NCBI GenBank assembly: GCA_948146395.1
Contig: OX411559.1
Span: forward strand, 1,120,001-1,184,000
DNA: 64,000 nucleotides
Reading direction: 5' to 3'
Origin: Fragum whitleyi
Taxonomy: Eukaryota; Mollusca; Bivalvia; Cardiida; Cardiidae
Shown piece after piece: positions 36,108 through 47,262 of the stretch (positions within the stretch are counted from its first letter, which is position 1; every line of letters begins with the position of its first letter). The translations under genes and the position numbers were made by a program. The notes beneath the pieces were generated by a model, which had not been told where the DNA came from, did no database searches, and saw only the letters and a list, made by a program, of their open reading frames with translations.

Positions 36108-36917
36108 AAAAAGGTTTCGGCGAGTCTTCGGAATAAATGAATGAATGGAGCGTTGAGCGAGTGATTAAGAATGGTTTTGACCGAGGTGAATGTCAATTTC
36201 ACAATGTTACTAGATATAACCGCATATGGTTCCCCTTCAAAGTTTCAGAACTGTATATATATATTAGAAGACTTCGGGTTCCAGCAAGTCCAATAGAACC
36301 CTCTTCAATCTAATTTGTTTGATATTTACATAGAAGAACGACAAATATTTGAACAAATCTGTTGTATAAATCATCTGATTCTATGACGGAAGACAGGATG
36401 ACCATAGCGTGTGCCAGTTCTTGGGCAAATATTGGGCTTGTTGATCTTATATATATTGTATGGTAATACATGTTTCGTTGGTCTGACATCCTGAAAATGG
36501 CATATTTCTTCGTAAATATCGATAACCTAGTGCAAAAATAGTTGTACATGTATATACATATACCAAATAGTCAGTTACAAGTGTTTCACGCTGAACCATA
36601 GATAACGATTAACTAATGTCTTTTTGGATTATCCTTGTTCTTTTTAAGAAAAAAAAACACGAAGTGTTTTTCTTTTTCCATTTTAGCTTTCATAGCTTAT
36701 ACGTATTTTGACAGTCTCTCTGACTGAGTTTAAATAATATAGAAATAGAAAAATCATTTCATATAAGCAAAAACGGAAAAAGAAAAACACTTCATTTCTC
36801 CAAAATGTAAATTCATTATAATTATTCGTAAATTGTTTCAATAAAACGTTTATTACACCCTGAATGTAGAAGCCGCATTATAGGAACCCAATTATGAATC
36901 AAAGAAAGGCAACTGAT

Positions 36918-38085
36918 AAGTCAAGTCAAGTCAAAATTCTTTATTTGGCATAAAACATTCAGTGTTTCATTGCCTTAAATAGGCAGGACATGTATTAAGA
37001 CATTGAGAAAAAATACAAATAGAACATAGCAAATTATAAAATGAGAAATGAGAAAAGCAGATTTAAGTTTAGAAAATGGTTAGGTCTAAATCTATAATGA
37101 AGAACGTGTATTGAAAGCAAGATAAACGTACTTTGCAAGTTTGTTGATTACAACTGAAGATGTACTACCCATCAATTGAATAAACTTTTGCTTGGTAGGC
37201 CATCTGCAGTAATACCTCGGAAATAATTCTTCTCTCAGATTTCTATATTTTGGACAGACCAGAAGAAAGTGGTATTCGTCTTCGATAGCATTCATCGAGC
37301 ATTGTTCACATAATCTATTTGAACGAGCAATATTGTTATGTCGACCTAGTTCAATTGATAATTTATGGTCGGAACATCTAAATTTGCTTAATGCGCGTCT
37401 ATGTTTATTGTTTATGACGTCAGATAGGTATTTTTCCATTGTTAATTCTTCCTTAAAAAGACAGTAAGTAGACAGTTTATTCGAATCATGAATATCACTT
37501 ATCCACTTTTGTATATACTGATCATGTATTCGCTGAACTATAGCTGATACATGACCAGCATTTACATTAGTGTTATTCCACAGATAATGAAAACCCAGTT
37601 TATCTAATAATTTCTTAATATTATTGAACCATGTGTTAATATAAGTGGATTCATCTGAATAATAATCACACAAAAATTTGTACATAAGACTATCAGTTCG
37701 AGTTCTTATTTTAAACCAATATTTGATTGCTCTGATATTGCGGGTTACGCTTAGCGGGAAACGGCCGCATTCTCCATACAAAGCGACACTAGGTACGTTT
37801 TTGTTAAGGCGTAAGATTCTTTTCAAAAACAGTAAGTGAATTTTTTCAACGTCCGGTGATTTATGGGACCCCCATATTTCTGATACGTAATTCAAAATTG
37901 GACTTATCATGGAATCGAATAACTTTGTCTTATCTTTGGTATCAAATTCAACTTTATCAAAAAGCGAACAAAGGGCTCTATTCCCTTGTTCTGATAATGA
38001 TTTTTGGGCTTGGTAGAAACTTCCATTACTTGATATTGTTACACCCAAGTAAGTAAATTTAGAAACTACATTTAAATAGTAGATA
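36918..38085 (-). mobile_element. 5'-truncated non-LTR retrotransposon
   Basis: Covers the ORF2 remnant plus a ~170-base 3' tail. Read on the minus strand the tail ends in AATAAAG and then tandem TTGAC units, a short-repeat 3' end as in CR1/L2/RTE-like LINEs rather than a poly(A) tail. It is 5' truncated near 38085 next to A-rich sequence. Confidence 0.75.
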
Positions 38086-38120
38086 AGATAAATTTGAAAA
38101 AAAAAAACAAAAAAAAACAA
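37092..38120 (-). CDS. LINE ORF2 C-terminal part (after RT core)
   Basis: 342-residue open frame. Real homology starts at about residue 20 with KFTYLGVTISSNG, the RT thumb motif of non-LTR elements. It continues through ALCSLFDKVEFDTKDKTKLFDSM and SPILNYVSEIWG (typical post-RT region) and ends with a CX2CX9HX4C knuckle inside CEQCSMNAIEDEYHFLLVCP. The RT catalytic core and endonuclease are absent, so it cannot be active. The frame is intact over the remaining 1 kb, which points to a fairly recent insertion. The first ~19 residues are A/T-run read-through. Confidence 0.8.
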   Translation of the reverse strand: MFFFVFFFQIYLIYYLNVVSKFTYLGVTISSNGSFYQAQKSLSEQGNRALCSLFDKVEFDTKDKTKLFDSMISPILNYVSEIWGSHKSPDVEKIHLLFLKRILRLNKNVPSVALYGECGRFPLSVTRNIRAIKYWFKIRTRTDSLMYKFLCDYYSDESTYINTWFNNIKKLLDKLGFHYLWNNTNVNAGHVSAIVQRIHDQYIQKWISDIHDSNKLSTYCLFKEELTMEKYLSDVINNKHRRALSKFRCSDHKLSIELGRHNNIARSNRLCEQCSMNAIEDEYHFLLVCPKYRNLREELFPRYYCRWPTKQKFIQLMGSTSSVVINKLAKYVYLAFNTRSSL

Positions 38121-38370
38121 CTAATGGAATAATATTGAAATAAAGTAGACTGTCATGAAAATTGATGTCAATTGATTTAATGACCTCGATCAATTAATTT
38201 CATAGATGCCATGACACAATATTCAAAAGTAGGTCACACAACAAGCCTCTCCAGGTGGATGCTACATTTAGTAATATTTGTCATATCGTGTTTCCTTAAT
38301 AATTTATAACAAGGATTGAATTACGAACACGGCATTTATCAGAATGGAATTCTCGGACTGGCACAGAGGA

Positions 38371-38824
38371 TACAGCTAGAAACATCGTGAAATTGGCATT
38401 CATTTCAAACAAAACCGTTCTAAATCGCTCACTGGGCGCTCACTTCATTCCATTCAGTCATCCTTTCATTCATTCCTAACACTCACTCAAACCATTCAAA
38501 GCGCTCAAAATGACTAAAAAGATAAAATCAACAACTACATTTAAAATAAAAATAGCTAGAACAAATATCGATTTCACTGAATTGAATGAAAAAATGAGCG
38601 TCCGATTGCTTCTCGAAGAAATAGGAAGCTAATTACAGAAATTGTGCGCTTATTTTATTAAAGGAAAGTAATGAACATCGCTAGTTTTGTTCATCCTGAA
38701 CAAAATTAGCCATATTCGTTAACTTCCCTTGAATTTCACTGAAAATTCACTCCTCGCACTCATTCAATTTAAATCCAAAGTCATTCTAGAATCACCCACC
38801 TTCTTAAATTCACTTGATAACTGT
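38371..38824 (-). mobile_element. Family A MITE
   Basis: TA-CAGCTAGAAACATCG at the left; the right end is decayed ('cttgataactgt'). Confidence 0.8.
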
Positions 38825-38918
38825 GTCACGATTAAGAGACAAACTCTGATTTCCATCGTGGTCCTAACTCATACCTTATCATAATCTAGATAGAGAAACA
38901 ATGGGTCCTTATCACTGC

Positions 38919-39359
38919 TACAGTTAGTTACATCGTGAAATTGACATTCATCTCAATCAAAACAATTCTAAATCGCTCACTCAACGCTCCATCTTTTCAT
39001 TACAAACACTCACTCAAACTATTCAAAAACGCTCATGCCCATTGAAAAATATAGAATCAACAACGTCGTTCAAAATAAATTTGATTAGAGAAAAATCGCG
39101 ATTTCACTGACCTAATTCAAATTGTAAGAGTCTGATAGGTTCTTGAAGAAATAGGAAGCCATCTATAGAACTTATATGCATATTCTTTTAAAGGGAGGTA
39201 ATCAATATGGCAAATTTTGTTCATCCTGAACAAAATTTGCGATATTGCATTACTTCCCATTATATTCACTCAAAACTCGCTCCACACACTCATTCAATTT
39301 CATCCCTTAATCATTCCAGAATCATTCACATTGTCAATTTCACGATGTTATTAACTGTA
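38919..39359 (-). mobile_element. Family A MITE, near-consensus
   Basis: TA-CAGTTAGTTACATCGTGAAATTG, ending 'cacgatgttattaACTG-TA'. A central 'atggcaaattttgttcatcc' faces its complement. One of the best copies for building a consensus. Confidence 0.9.
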
Positions 39360-39410
39360 CCTAATTTATTGCTGATGTTTCATTCCCAATCTTTTGAAAC
39401 TAAAAGTCAG

Positions 39411-39540
39411 TCCTGCGTTCAGGTTGACAAAGTGGTGCAAACTGTTTCCAAAATTTAAACGCTTTTCGCGTGAACTTGTGTGGAGAGCGGGATATACGTT
39501 GAAAACAGTTTGCACCATTCTGTCATCCTGAACGGTGTGC
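39411..39540. mobile_element. Family B MITE
   Basis: 'tcctgcgttcaggttgacaaagtggtgc' faces 'gcaccattctgtcatcctgaac'. Confidence 0.8.
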
Positions 39541-39599
39541 TGATAATTGACATCGGCCTGTTGTCGTAGTTAATGCGTAGGTAGGCGTAGATGTAGGCG

Positions 39600-39730
39600 A
39601 GTGCGTTCATGATGACAAAACGGCGTAAACCGTTCGTAAATTATACCCCGTTTAGCACGCATGCGCACGTAAAATGAAGTTTACAATTTGCAAAGAAATA
39701 TGCCGCTTTGTCATCCTAAATTCAGGGCGG
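39600..39730. mobile_element. Family B MITE
   Basis: 'gtgcgttcatgatgacaaaacggcgtaaac' faces 'atgccgctttgtcatcctaaattcaggg'. Only about 60 bases from the previous copy. Confidence 0.78.
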
Positions 39731-41070
39731 GTCTCTCTTATCATCAAAGATTTTAATTTTGGGCTTTTAAGGGTATTTTCCATCCCAGGTCCAAACCATC
39801 CTTTCAAGGGGAAACTCTAAATGCATTTTTCTAACAATCATGACTAATTTTACTAGTAGTTATATGTTTCTGTTTATACACTGAGCGACTTTTAAAACGA
39901 AATACCTACATGTTACCTTAAATCCACCATTTATCATTTTGAAATAATTGCTTGTATTCCACTTACGGTGACAGTTTTTAACATACCCATCGAAATTGAA
40001 ATTTCTCTATTGCCCTACTGTAAGGTCAGTATTTTCTTTTGAAATAATTCAAAGACCAAATAATGTGTTTAAGCACGTTGGTTCAAAAGACTGCAACAAA
40101 ATTTTGTCTTACCGAAAAGAAGTGACGTCCCTTACGTCCTTTCCCTTAAACTTCGTAAAATCACTAACGATGTCAATGCAAATGCAGATTCGGCACGTGA
40201 AGCTTATCCGTGTTTGTTAAACCTCTGCAGATATGCTGTTAAGTACTGAGCTGACATTTTGAACGAGGTTATGGCATAACGCTAGCGTCATTTTAACATA
40301 TTAAGTCTTCTGAAACCTTTTATTTGTATGGTCCTATCCTACAGATTTTCAATACTTGAAGACATAAATCAATCATTTGTGCGTCCAATCGAGGTAAAGG
40401 CGCCCTGATTCTTAGGAACAATTGCTCTTGTGGCATACTCGATCCAGACAACAGTTGTTTCAAATTGAGTGGGTTTATTACATTCCTTTGAACAGTTTTT
40501 GAAATGTCTATCGACATGTCTATGTCTATTTTTGTTTCAGTTTGAATCCAGACCTGCGGTCAGGATGACAAACCGGTTCAAGTCATATCCCGCTTTACCC
40601 GTATAATTGGAAAACGGGTTGCAACATGTTTTCAGCCTGAATGCAGGGCGGGTTTCAAGATAAAAAAAAACAACAATAACGGCCCCCGATAGGATGTGAA
40701 ATAAGTTGGCCCTAGAAGAAAATAAACAACGTTTAGTGCTCTAGGTAAAATTTTACTTTTTCGCGGTTGTAAAGTCGCTCGATATATTAATATAATACAG
40801 ATTAGGCATGTGCATGGCATTTCCAACAATTTCACATACATTCGCTTATCGTCTGAAGATAGCCTTGAGGCAGCAAATGTCTATGGGGCAAAAGGTGTAC
40901 ACTTGGACAAAACTGTTCATATGTGAAACTGCTGAAAAGTTCGCGAACATGCTCAAGTGCTTCAGTTACAAATACCTCGAAAACCCCGAATGAAGTATCT
41001 AGTAAATGTATCCGAAATAGGATCTTTGATTAAAATCAAAGTACTGAAAGTACTGATAAGTTGAAATGCG
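39731..41070. other. No gene recognised
   Basis: Apart from the family-B copy at 40551, no repeat family or credible exon was found. Short open frames (60-75 codons) are no longer than chance. Confidence 0.4.
40551..40650. mobile_element. Family B MITE, shortened
   Basis: 'gacctgcggtcaggatgacaaaccgg' and 'cagcctgaatgcagggc'; the centre is deleted. Confidence 0.65.
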
Positions 41071-41074
41071 TTCC

Positions 41075-41785
41075 AGAGACGGTGACCTCAAACCATTAAC
41101 GAAGCTGACGCCTCCCGCCCACCACAGGTGATCACTTAATACGTCTCGTCTTTTGACGGGCGTATATTAATCTATGTGTTTCAACAACGAGAGACGCTTA
41201 AACCACTGAATCGCTATATAGGCCTGAATGTGATGGAAGAAAAATTAAACCAAGAGGGACAGAATGGCCCTAAACCGCTCACCTGAATTCGATTGGTCCA
41301 GTGGATCTTATCCAAGAAACTTTCTGGCAAAGATTCATTCAAACTTGCCTAATTGTTGAAGAGGAGACATTATTCGAATTATAAGCAGTCATAATAGATC
41401 CTGCCAACCCATTCATTACAGAGGAGACTCAAAATTAGCCCTACCCTGCCATATTTATGGGCTAATGAAAATTTTGCCAACAATATTTTGAGAAGGTCAT
41501 CAAAGGAACATTCTTGCACAGTTTCATTGAAATCTGCCGAGTGGTTCAGGAGGAGATGTCGTTCAAAGATTTTGGGCTCAAAATAAACCCCGCCCTGCCA
41601 TACCCATATTTATTGGCCAATTAGAATATAGCGACAATTTTGAAAAGGGACACCCAGGGAACATTCTGGCAAAATTTCATTTCATTTCAGGAGAAGAAGA
41701 AGTTTAAAGAAGGGTGACGACTCACGACGGAGTCAGGGTGATCCTAAAGCTCCCCTTGAGCACGTTGTGGTAAGGTGAGCTAAAA
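41075..41785 (-). mobile_element. Long element, reverse relative of 7.4-kb type
   Basis: Ends at the right in 'gctccccttgagcac..gtggtaaggtgagct', the inverted counterpart of the 7370 opening. Internal units hold 'cattctggcaaaatttcat' and 'gccaatt'. The units are only loosely alike. Confidence 0.6.
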
Positions 41786-41989
41786 GGAAGAAAATGATGC
41801 GGACCACACTGCCGACTAATGAACACACAGGCGACCTTATACACTCAAAACAGTTTTTTATATTATTTTTCAATAAACTTTTGCTCCATTTGAGTTATCA
41901 ATTACATTTTTAATTAGAAGTTTCGCAAATGATTTTTCCATGATGACAAGCTATTTTCTCAGGGAAGTCTTTTACTTCATGAGTTGGAA

Positions 41990-42343
41990 TCTCAAGACAC
42001 TTTTTCGACGAATTTCAATTGTGATTTCGACCTATGTGACTCAAATATTGGGCACTTTCTCGGGTCATTGACAACATTTGTGTCAAGTTCTATGATTTGG
42101 GTCAATTGGTTGTTCAGTTAGAAAGGAAACTGTTAACTGTTAAAATTTACTGATGCCCGTGACATCTATGACCCCGAAACAATAGCGCATTTCTTTGGGT
42201 CATGGGCAATATTTGTGTAAAGTTTCGTTATTGTAGGTCAATTGCTTCTCCGTTTATCTAGCGGAAAGCAAACGGTCAATGGACGGAGAGACAGACATGA
42301 TGAAATCAATATAATTATGCTCCTCTTCTTCTGAGTTTGGGGT
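41990..42343 (+). mobile_element. Long-element fragment ending in 'gacggagagacagacatg'
   Basis: Two units with 'tttgggtcat.ggcaa.atttgtgt.aagtt' followed by 'ggtcaatggacggagagacagacatg' and 'tgctcctcttcttctg'. Abuts a family-A MITE. Confidence 0.55.
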
Positions 42344-42775
42344 ACAGTTAATAACATCGTGATATTGAAAGGGAACGATTTTGGAATGATTTAAGCATGA
42401 TGTTGAATGAGTGAGCGGAGCGAGTTTTGAGTGAAATTTAAGGGAGGGAATCCAATGTCGCTTATTTTGTTCAGGATGAACTAAGTTAGCGATATATAAA
42501 ACCTATATAAAATATGCATAAAAGTTCAATCAATAGTTTTCTATTTCGCCAAGAACCAATCAGACGCTTTAAATTTCATTTATGTCAGTGAAATCGCGAT
42601 TTGGTTCTTGCCTAATTCATTTTAAATGTACATGTTGATCTTATTTTTCTTAAAACTTTGAGTGTTTTTGAATGGTTTGAGTAAGTGTTTAGAATGAATG
42701 AATGGAGCGCTGAGTGAGCGATTAAGAATGTTTTCTATTGAGATGAATGTCAATTTCACGATGTAACTAACTGTA
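42343..42775 (+). mobile_element. Family A MITE
   Basis: TA-CAGTTAATAACATCGTGATATTG and 'cacgatgtaactaACTG-TA'. Complete, with TA at both borders. Confidence 0.88.
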
Positions 42776-43565
42776 TGATGGTGCTCTTAAACATGTTGAT
42801 GTGTAAGAATGTGAAGAAAGCAAGTTGAACTAGATGGTTTGTTTCAAATATCAAATTGTCTTGGTGTTGGAATTCAATTGGGCAAAGATATTCATAATTC
42901 AATTAAAGATGTAGTGGCAAGGGTTTTATTGGATGAGTATTGGGTTTTTACAATAAAACATTCATGTAGATAACTGCAATATGACGGAAAACAAACGACA
43001 ATATGTTGCAAAAATATATATTAACTTTAAAGGTGTATCATCCCCTTAAAAAAGGTATTTATTTCGTAGCTTAGACAGAAATTTACAATATAACACCTTG
43101 TCAAAAGTTAAATGTGTATCAGAAAGAGAAACTATACCTTTAAAAAAAGCTATAACATAATTCTACGAAAAACAGGTCGCGACCGTACTAAATAAGCAGA
43201 TCACGTGATTGGTCTGTGCTATTACCACAATACTGAGAAAACAGATCGCGACATTACCAAATAAGCAGATCACGTGATTGGCTAGTGCTAATTGTCAATT
43301 GCTGACCTAATTGGACTTGACTTATTACATGATTTCCAAATATAGTAATGCAAACATGTGATACTGATATATTCGTACGCAACTTTCAATAAATGTCGTT
43401 TAAAACATAAATTAGCGTGTTAATAATAAACACGACGTGATATTTGTGTAATTGTACAGCATTATTTATTACTTTTTGATGATCTTTGTCAAGTTGAGAT
43501 ATACAAAATAGGCCGAAGTGTATTCACATCCTGTTCACGTGATATGTGTTCTCAAGAAACCCGAA

Positions 43566-43772
43566 ATGAAATTATCTTGTGTTCATTTTGCGGTTTTGTT
43601 AAATCTAAGTTGGAATTGCTCCGCATTCCAACTTAACGAGGCTTACGTAGCTTCAGTTGAGAAGAACGGGGAACCAGGTATAGCACATACAGTTCCAATT
43701 GAGAATTTATCAGATTTCTATTGGTTCAAATTATGGAGGCCAATGGCACGCAAAGATATCGACCTAAACTAG
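43566..43772 (+). CDS. Candidate secreted small protein or first exon
   Basis: From the Met at 43566 the frame reads MKLSCVHFAVLLNLSWNCSA, a textbook signal peptide with likely cleavage after CSA, then LNEAYVASVEKNGEP. It can end as a 68-residue protein at TAG 43770, or splice at CCAG|GTATAG near 43677. A phase-compatible terminal exon exists at 47092-47216 (after TTTTCAG; reads SVSNRITRPAQNVPFDV and stops after ATEND), which would give a secreted peptide of roughly 80 residues. A TATA-like 'gatatacaaaata' lies about 70 bases upstream of the Met. This is open-frame evidence only; chance is possible. Confidence 0.25.
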   Translation: MKLSCVHFAVLLNLSWNCSAFQLNEAYVASVEKNGEPGIAHTVPIENLSDFYWFKLWRPMARKDIDLN

Positions 43773-44514
43773 TAACACTTATTTGTTAGTCTTTTGGGCG
43801 ACATAATTTCCCACAAATAAGTCACGTCTTACCTGCTTGTACTCGGGAACCCTTCTGGAATGATAAGGGCGCGGGCATTAAAGCGCTCTGTTTCACAAAG
43901 TGTCGGTTTGGGAATTATAGAATATAAGGAGTATTTGCATTTTTTCGATTTGTTCGCTCGCTCAGAAATAGCATTCGCTGCTTTATAAAATCGAAAGTTT
44001 CGCTAAATGCATTTTAGGCATAGCAAGGACCCTTTCAACTGTACGCACGGAGGGATATCAATTGAAATCAGGGTAATAAAATATTCGCATACGTAAATAA
44101 AAGGACCACACTTTGGAAGACCTATGCGCTTTTATGCTAAGCATCTGTACCATCTAAAACGTTAGTGAAAACTATAATCATTCTGAAGACAGGACAGGAT
44201 TCTTTTTTCCACAAAGCCATTGAGAAAAACATGGGAAATACTGATGTATCATTGCAATAAGCAATCCCATTATTTCGTACGTTCGTGATGCCGCATTTCA
44301 TCAAACTAATAGGGAGAAATCATCCAATAGGATATCGATTACACGAAATTCTCGGCAACATTGAGTGGAGACAATAGACTATAGTTCACTAAACTTAACC
44401 CGAAACAATTTTTTGTCGTCACTTTAATGCGAAAAGCTTGTAACTACTACTTGAATTAAGCTGCAGTTACGTTGTCTCAGTTTGTTTATTTCCGTTTATT
44501 TATCGTTGTTACCG
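43773..44514. other. No gene recognised
   Basis: Sequence after the secreted-peptide candidate; no repeat family or exon identified. Confidence 0.35.
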
Positions 44515-44795
44515 TAGCACATGCCCATATGCATCACGCCCCCAAAAGACGGTTAGTTGTTGCGGGGGATAGTGCAAGGATACATGATGAAACTACTGCT
44601 GAGATCCGCCATGGTTCTTAAACGTGCCGGTGTAAAGCTACGTCACACGGGACCTCGGTTTAATGTCTCATCCAAAAAACTATTAGTTTGTAAATTTGCC
44701 AGCCAGGGAATCGCACCCACGTGATCGATCTTTGTTTTGAAGGCCGGTTCTCTACCAACTGACACCGGGCTGACACGTTGTCTTAGAATAAAATC
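44515..44795 (-). mobile_element. tRNA-headed SINE, type 3
   Basis: On the minus strand: a head with 'gttggtagagaaccggcc' and a B-box-like 'ggtgcgattccc', then a body containing the complement of 'cacgggacctcggtttaatg'. That body motif recurs in many invertebrate SINEs. The family is different from types 1 and 2. Confidence 0.65.
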
Positions 44796-45100
44796 AAAGA
44801 TCTTCAATGACCAAGCGTCGTAGAGGATTTTTTAAGCTGCTTACCAAAAACGGGCGAAAATATGTTTGTCCGGAGTCAAGTTTGTGGCAATATTTCACGA
44901 TCGACAGAAACCATATTTAATACATTCTCATATTTGCCTTTGTTATTCTATCCTTGTGAAAATATTGTGGAAAACAAAGAAATTGTTTTTCCCCCAAAAA
45001 ATTTTTTCACTAGAAAGGGTAGATTCTTTTCCGACTGCTACGACCTTTCATTATCTTATGCAACCTCTTTGATTTTTTATTAAGCTTCAATTTCAAAAAC

Positions 45101-45216
45101 CAGCCCTATGAGCAGCGCTTTCGAGATGATACCTCGCTTTGCACGTATGTCCACGTGCAAAGCGGGGCATCATCTCAAAGCGCTCGCGAAACGCTTTTAC
45201 ATCCTGAACACAGGGT
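45101..45216. mobile_element. Family B MITE, gcgaaacg subfamily
   Basis: 'cagccctatgagcagcgctttcgagatgat' faces 'atcatctcaaagcgctcgcgaaacg..catcctgaacacaggg'. Clear central palindrome around 'gcacgt'. Confidence 0.8.
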
Positions 45217-45443
45217 AGGTACCAAGGGCGTGCAAAGCAAGTACGCACAATACGCACTTGCGTAATAAAAATGAAATCCAAATGTATACCTCGTCGGTGA
45301 GTGATCATGACATCCTAACTACATCTTTGCTAAGCTGTAGTTACGATAATATGATTATTCACCGACTATATCTTTTGACAATAGGCCTATGATTTTTCAA
45401 TGCGTGTGCTTTTTTGTGTTATTTGTACGCCCGCCGTTGGGTA

Positions 45444-45579
45444 CAGCCCTGCGATAAGAAAGACAAAACGATGCAAGCAGTTTTCCAATTTTACCCCGCT
45501 TTGCACGAACACTTGCGTGCAAAGCGGGGTATAATTGGCAAACTGTTTGTACCGTTTTGTCGTCCTGAACGCAAAGCAA
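45444..45579. mobile_element. Family B MITE
   Basis: 'ttttaccccgctttgcac' faces 'gtgcaaagcggggtataatt'; outer arms 'gacaaaacgatgcaagcag' and 'ctgtttgtaccgttttgtc'. Confidence 0.85.
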
Positions 45580-46555
45580 GTTTCAATATTATCATTAAAT
45601 CAGAGGCTTGAGATTTCTCATACTTTCTCTTTAGGGTAACTTTAAAAAGAAAACACCAGAACGCAATGCTAACGTTAGGCAATATGTATTTATCACAAAT
45701 AAAACAAAGTAAAACATAAATAAACAAAGTAACATAACATTATTGCACTATGTGAGATATTCAAATAAGACTTGTGAATGAATGACCGACTATACTATCT
45801 AAGGCTAAGCAAAACTAATGTAAGTTTACTTACAATTATTCTGGGGTGACCACTCAAACTAAGATTCCCTAAATAAGGGATATACTTTGAGCCTATCTAT
45901 CCCAAGTTAAAAATTGAAAGACAGTCTATTAAATTCAAGAAGATATATAGATTGTGTTCCTGCTTTGATGGAATTTCTAAAGATGTTAATATTAGATTCA
46001 CTTTGATTTGAAATAAACTTTCTTCCGTTTAAGACTTCCAGTCTACGTTATATCTATCAGGCCAAAGTTTCACATATGCACGAATATGTCACAGAATATG
46101 TCAACGTTTATGTAACAAAATCTGAAATATACTTGAACTTAATCAAAACGAATGACTAGCTTTTGTGTGTAAGAATTAAGCCAAATGAGCTACATATTCG
46201 GTGCATTTTATCCCCCATGTTGAAAATTAACACATGAGCGACAAATTTATGCTGTCCCGCTACAATTTATAATGAAAGTATAGACCTGCAAACTCAAGAG
46301 AGTGATCAAAGATTAATTTTACATTGAAAATAATAGGATATAACAGTTTCTCGAACCTCACTCTTTCTTGCGGAACTATACAAATCTTAATTAGAGTTGT
46401 TTGTGAAATAACTGCTTTACAACCAGGTAGAATGCCCTATTCGAGTTGAATAATTGTCATTTTTACACAACATATAGAATTATTTTTACAAAGCATGTCG
46501 TAAATATGACAATAGCCCACCGGAACCGTAAAAACGTGTTTAGTTCGCAATTTAG
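45580..46555. other. No gene recognised
   Basis: AT-rich; a half-copy of the hairpin at 46557 ('gagtgatcaaagattaatttta') occurs at 46298. Could include far 3' sequence of gene 2. Confidence 0.35.
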
Positions 46556-46556
46556 A

Positions 46557-46620
46557 GTGAGTGATCAAAGGTCAATTTTGTCTATACAGGTATAGACAAA
46601 ATTGACCTTTGATCACTTAC
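46557..46620. repeat. 26-bp perfect hairpin, 4-base loop, 3' of gene 2
   Basis: 'gtgatcaaaggtcaattttg' (arm 46561-46586) pairs without mismatch with 46591-46616 around 'cagg'; the stem extends a few bases with one mismatch. About 640 bases downstream of the gene 2 stop, so possibly beyond its poly(A) site near 46962. Confidence 0.85.
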
Positions 46621-47262
46621 TTAAACTTGTGGATCTATACTTGTTAAAGTTTGTTGATACTTGCTTCCCTGTATGAAAACACAATATATATTCAGAAGGA
46701 ATCGTTTTAACTATCAAACTAGTAAGTAAAGTATCAAGAAAAAGACAGAGATAAAGAATAGAAAAAGAGAATAACAGAAAATAAGACAGAATATATTACT
46801 ATTTTTTAAAAAGACCAAAGTCATGAGTTTAGCCCTGTCTTATTAGGTAAATAAAGCCACAGAAAATTTACAAAATCATCTAAATTGGATATTCTAGTTT
46901 TTTGCACGGAATATCTAGGGTTTCATTACTGATTAAATTCTGCTTAATACCGCATTAGTGTTTATTCTTTAAAAAAAGGCCATTTCTGAGAGATAGATTT
47001 AAAATTTATCAGAAGAAAGAGGAAATATATGTGCTTTGATAATAACAGGCTTTTTAATGCATGTGATTTTAAGCTCATGGCCTTCTTTTCAGTATCAGTT
47101 AGTAATAGGATTACTCGCCCTGCTCAAAATGTTCCTTTTGACGTGATGTATTACATCTCGGGATTCAACTCCACGGAGAAAGAAATAGGTACATTGAACG
47201 CTACAGAAAATGACTAGATTATTTTATAAAGGTTCCATTCACAAATACAAATGAACAAGGAT

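Larger units (their letters stand above)
35020..36212 (+). mobile_element. Family A MITE with two nested MITEs
   Basis: Left part 35020-35294; the remainder resumes at 35922 and 36108 and ends 'gaatgtcaatttcacaatgtta'. Its 34-kb paralog shows the uninterrupted order. Confidence 0.7.
34785..36600 (+). repeat. Segmental duplication D2, copy 2
   Basis: Second unit of the tandem pair. Copy-specific insertions: a family-A element (35295-35921) and a family-D element (35960-36107), both inside the forward family-A copy. It lacks the family-C insert and the long microsatellite. Confidence 0.85.

Noticed and set aside
47029..47217. Stand-alone gene at 47.0-47.2 kb
   Set aside because: Only 62 codons with an acceptor-like site inside; kept solely as a possible terminal exon of the secreted-peptide candidate.
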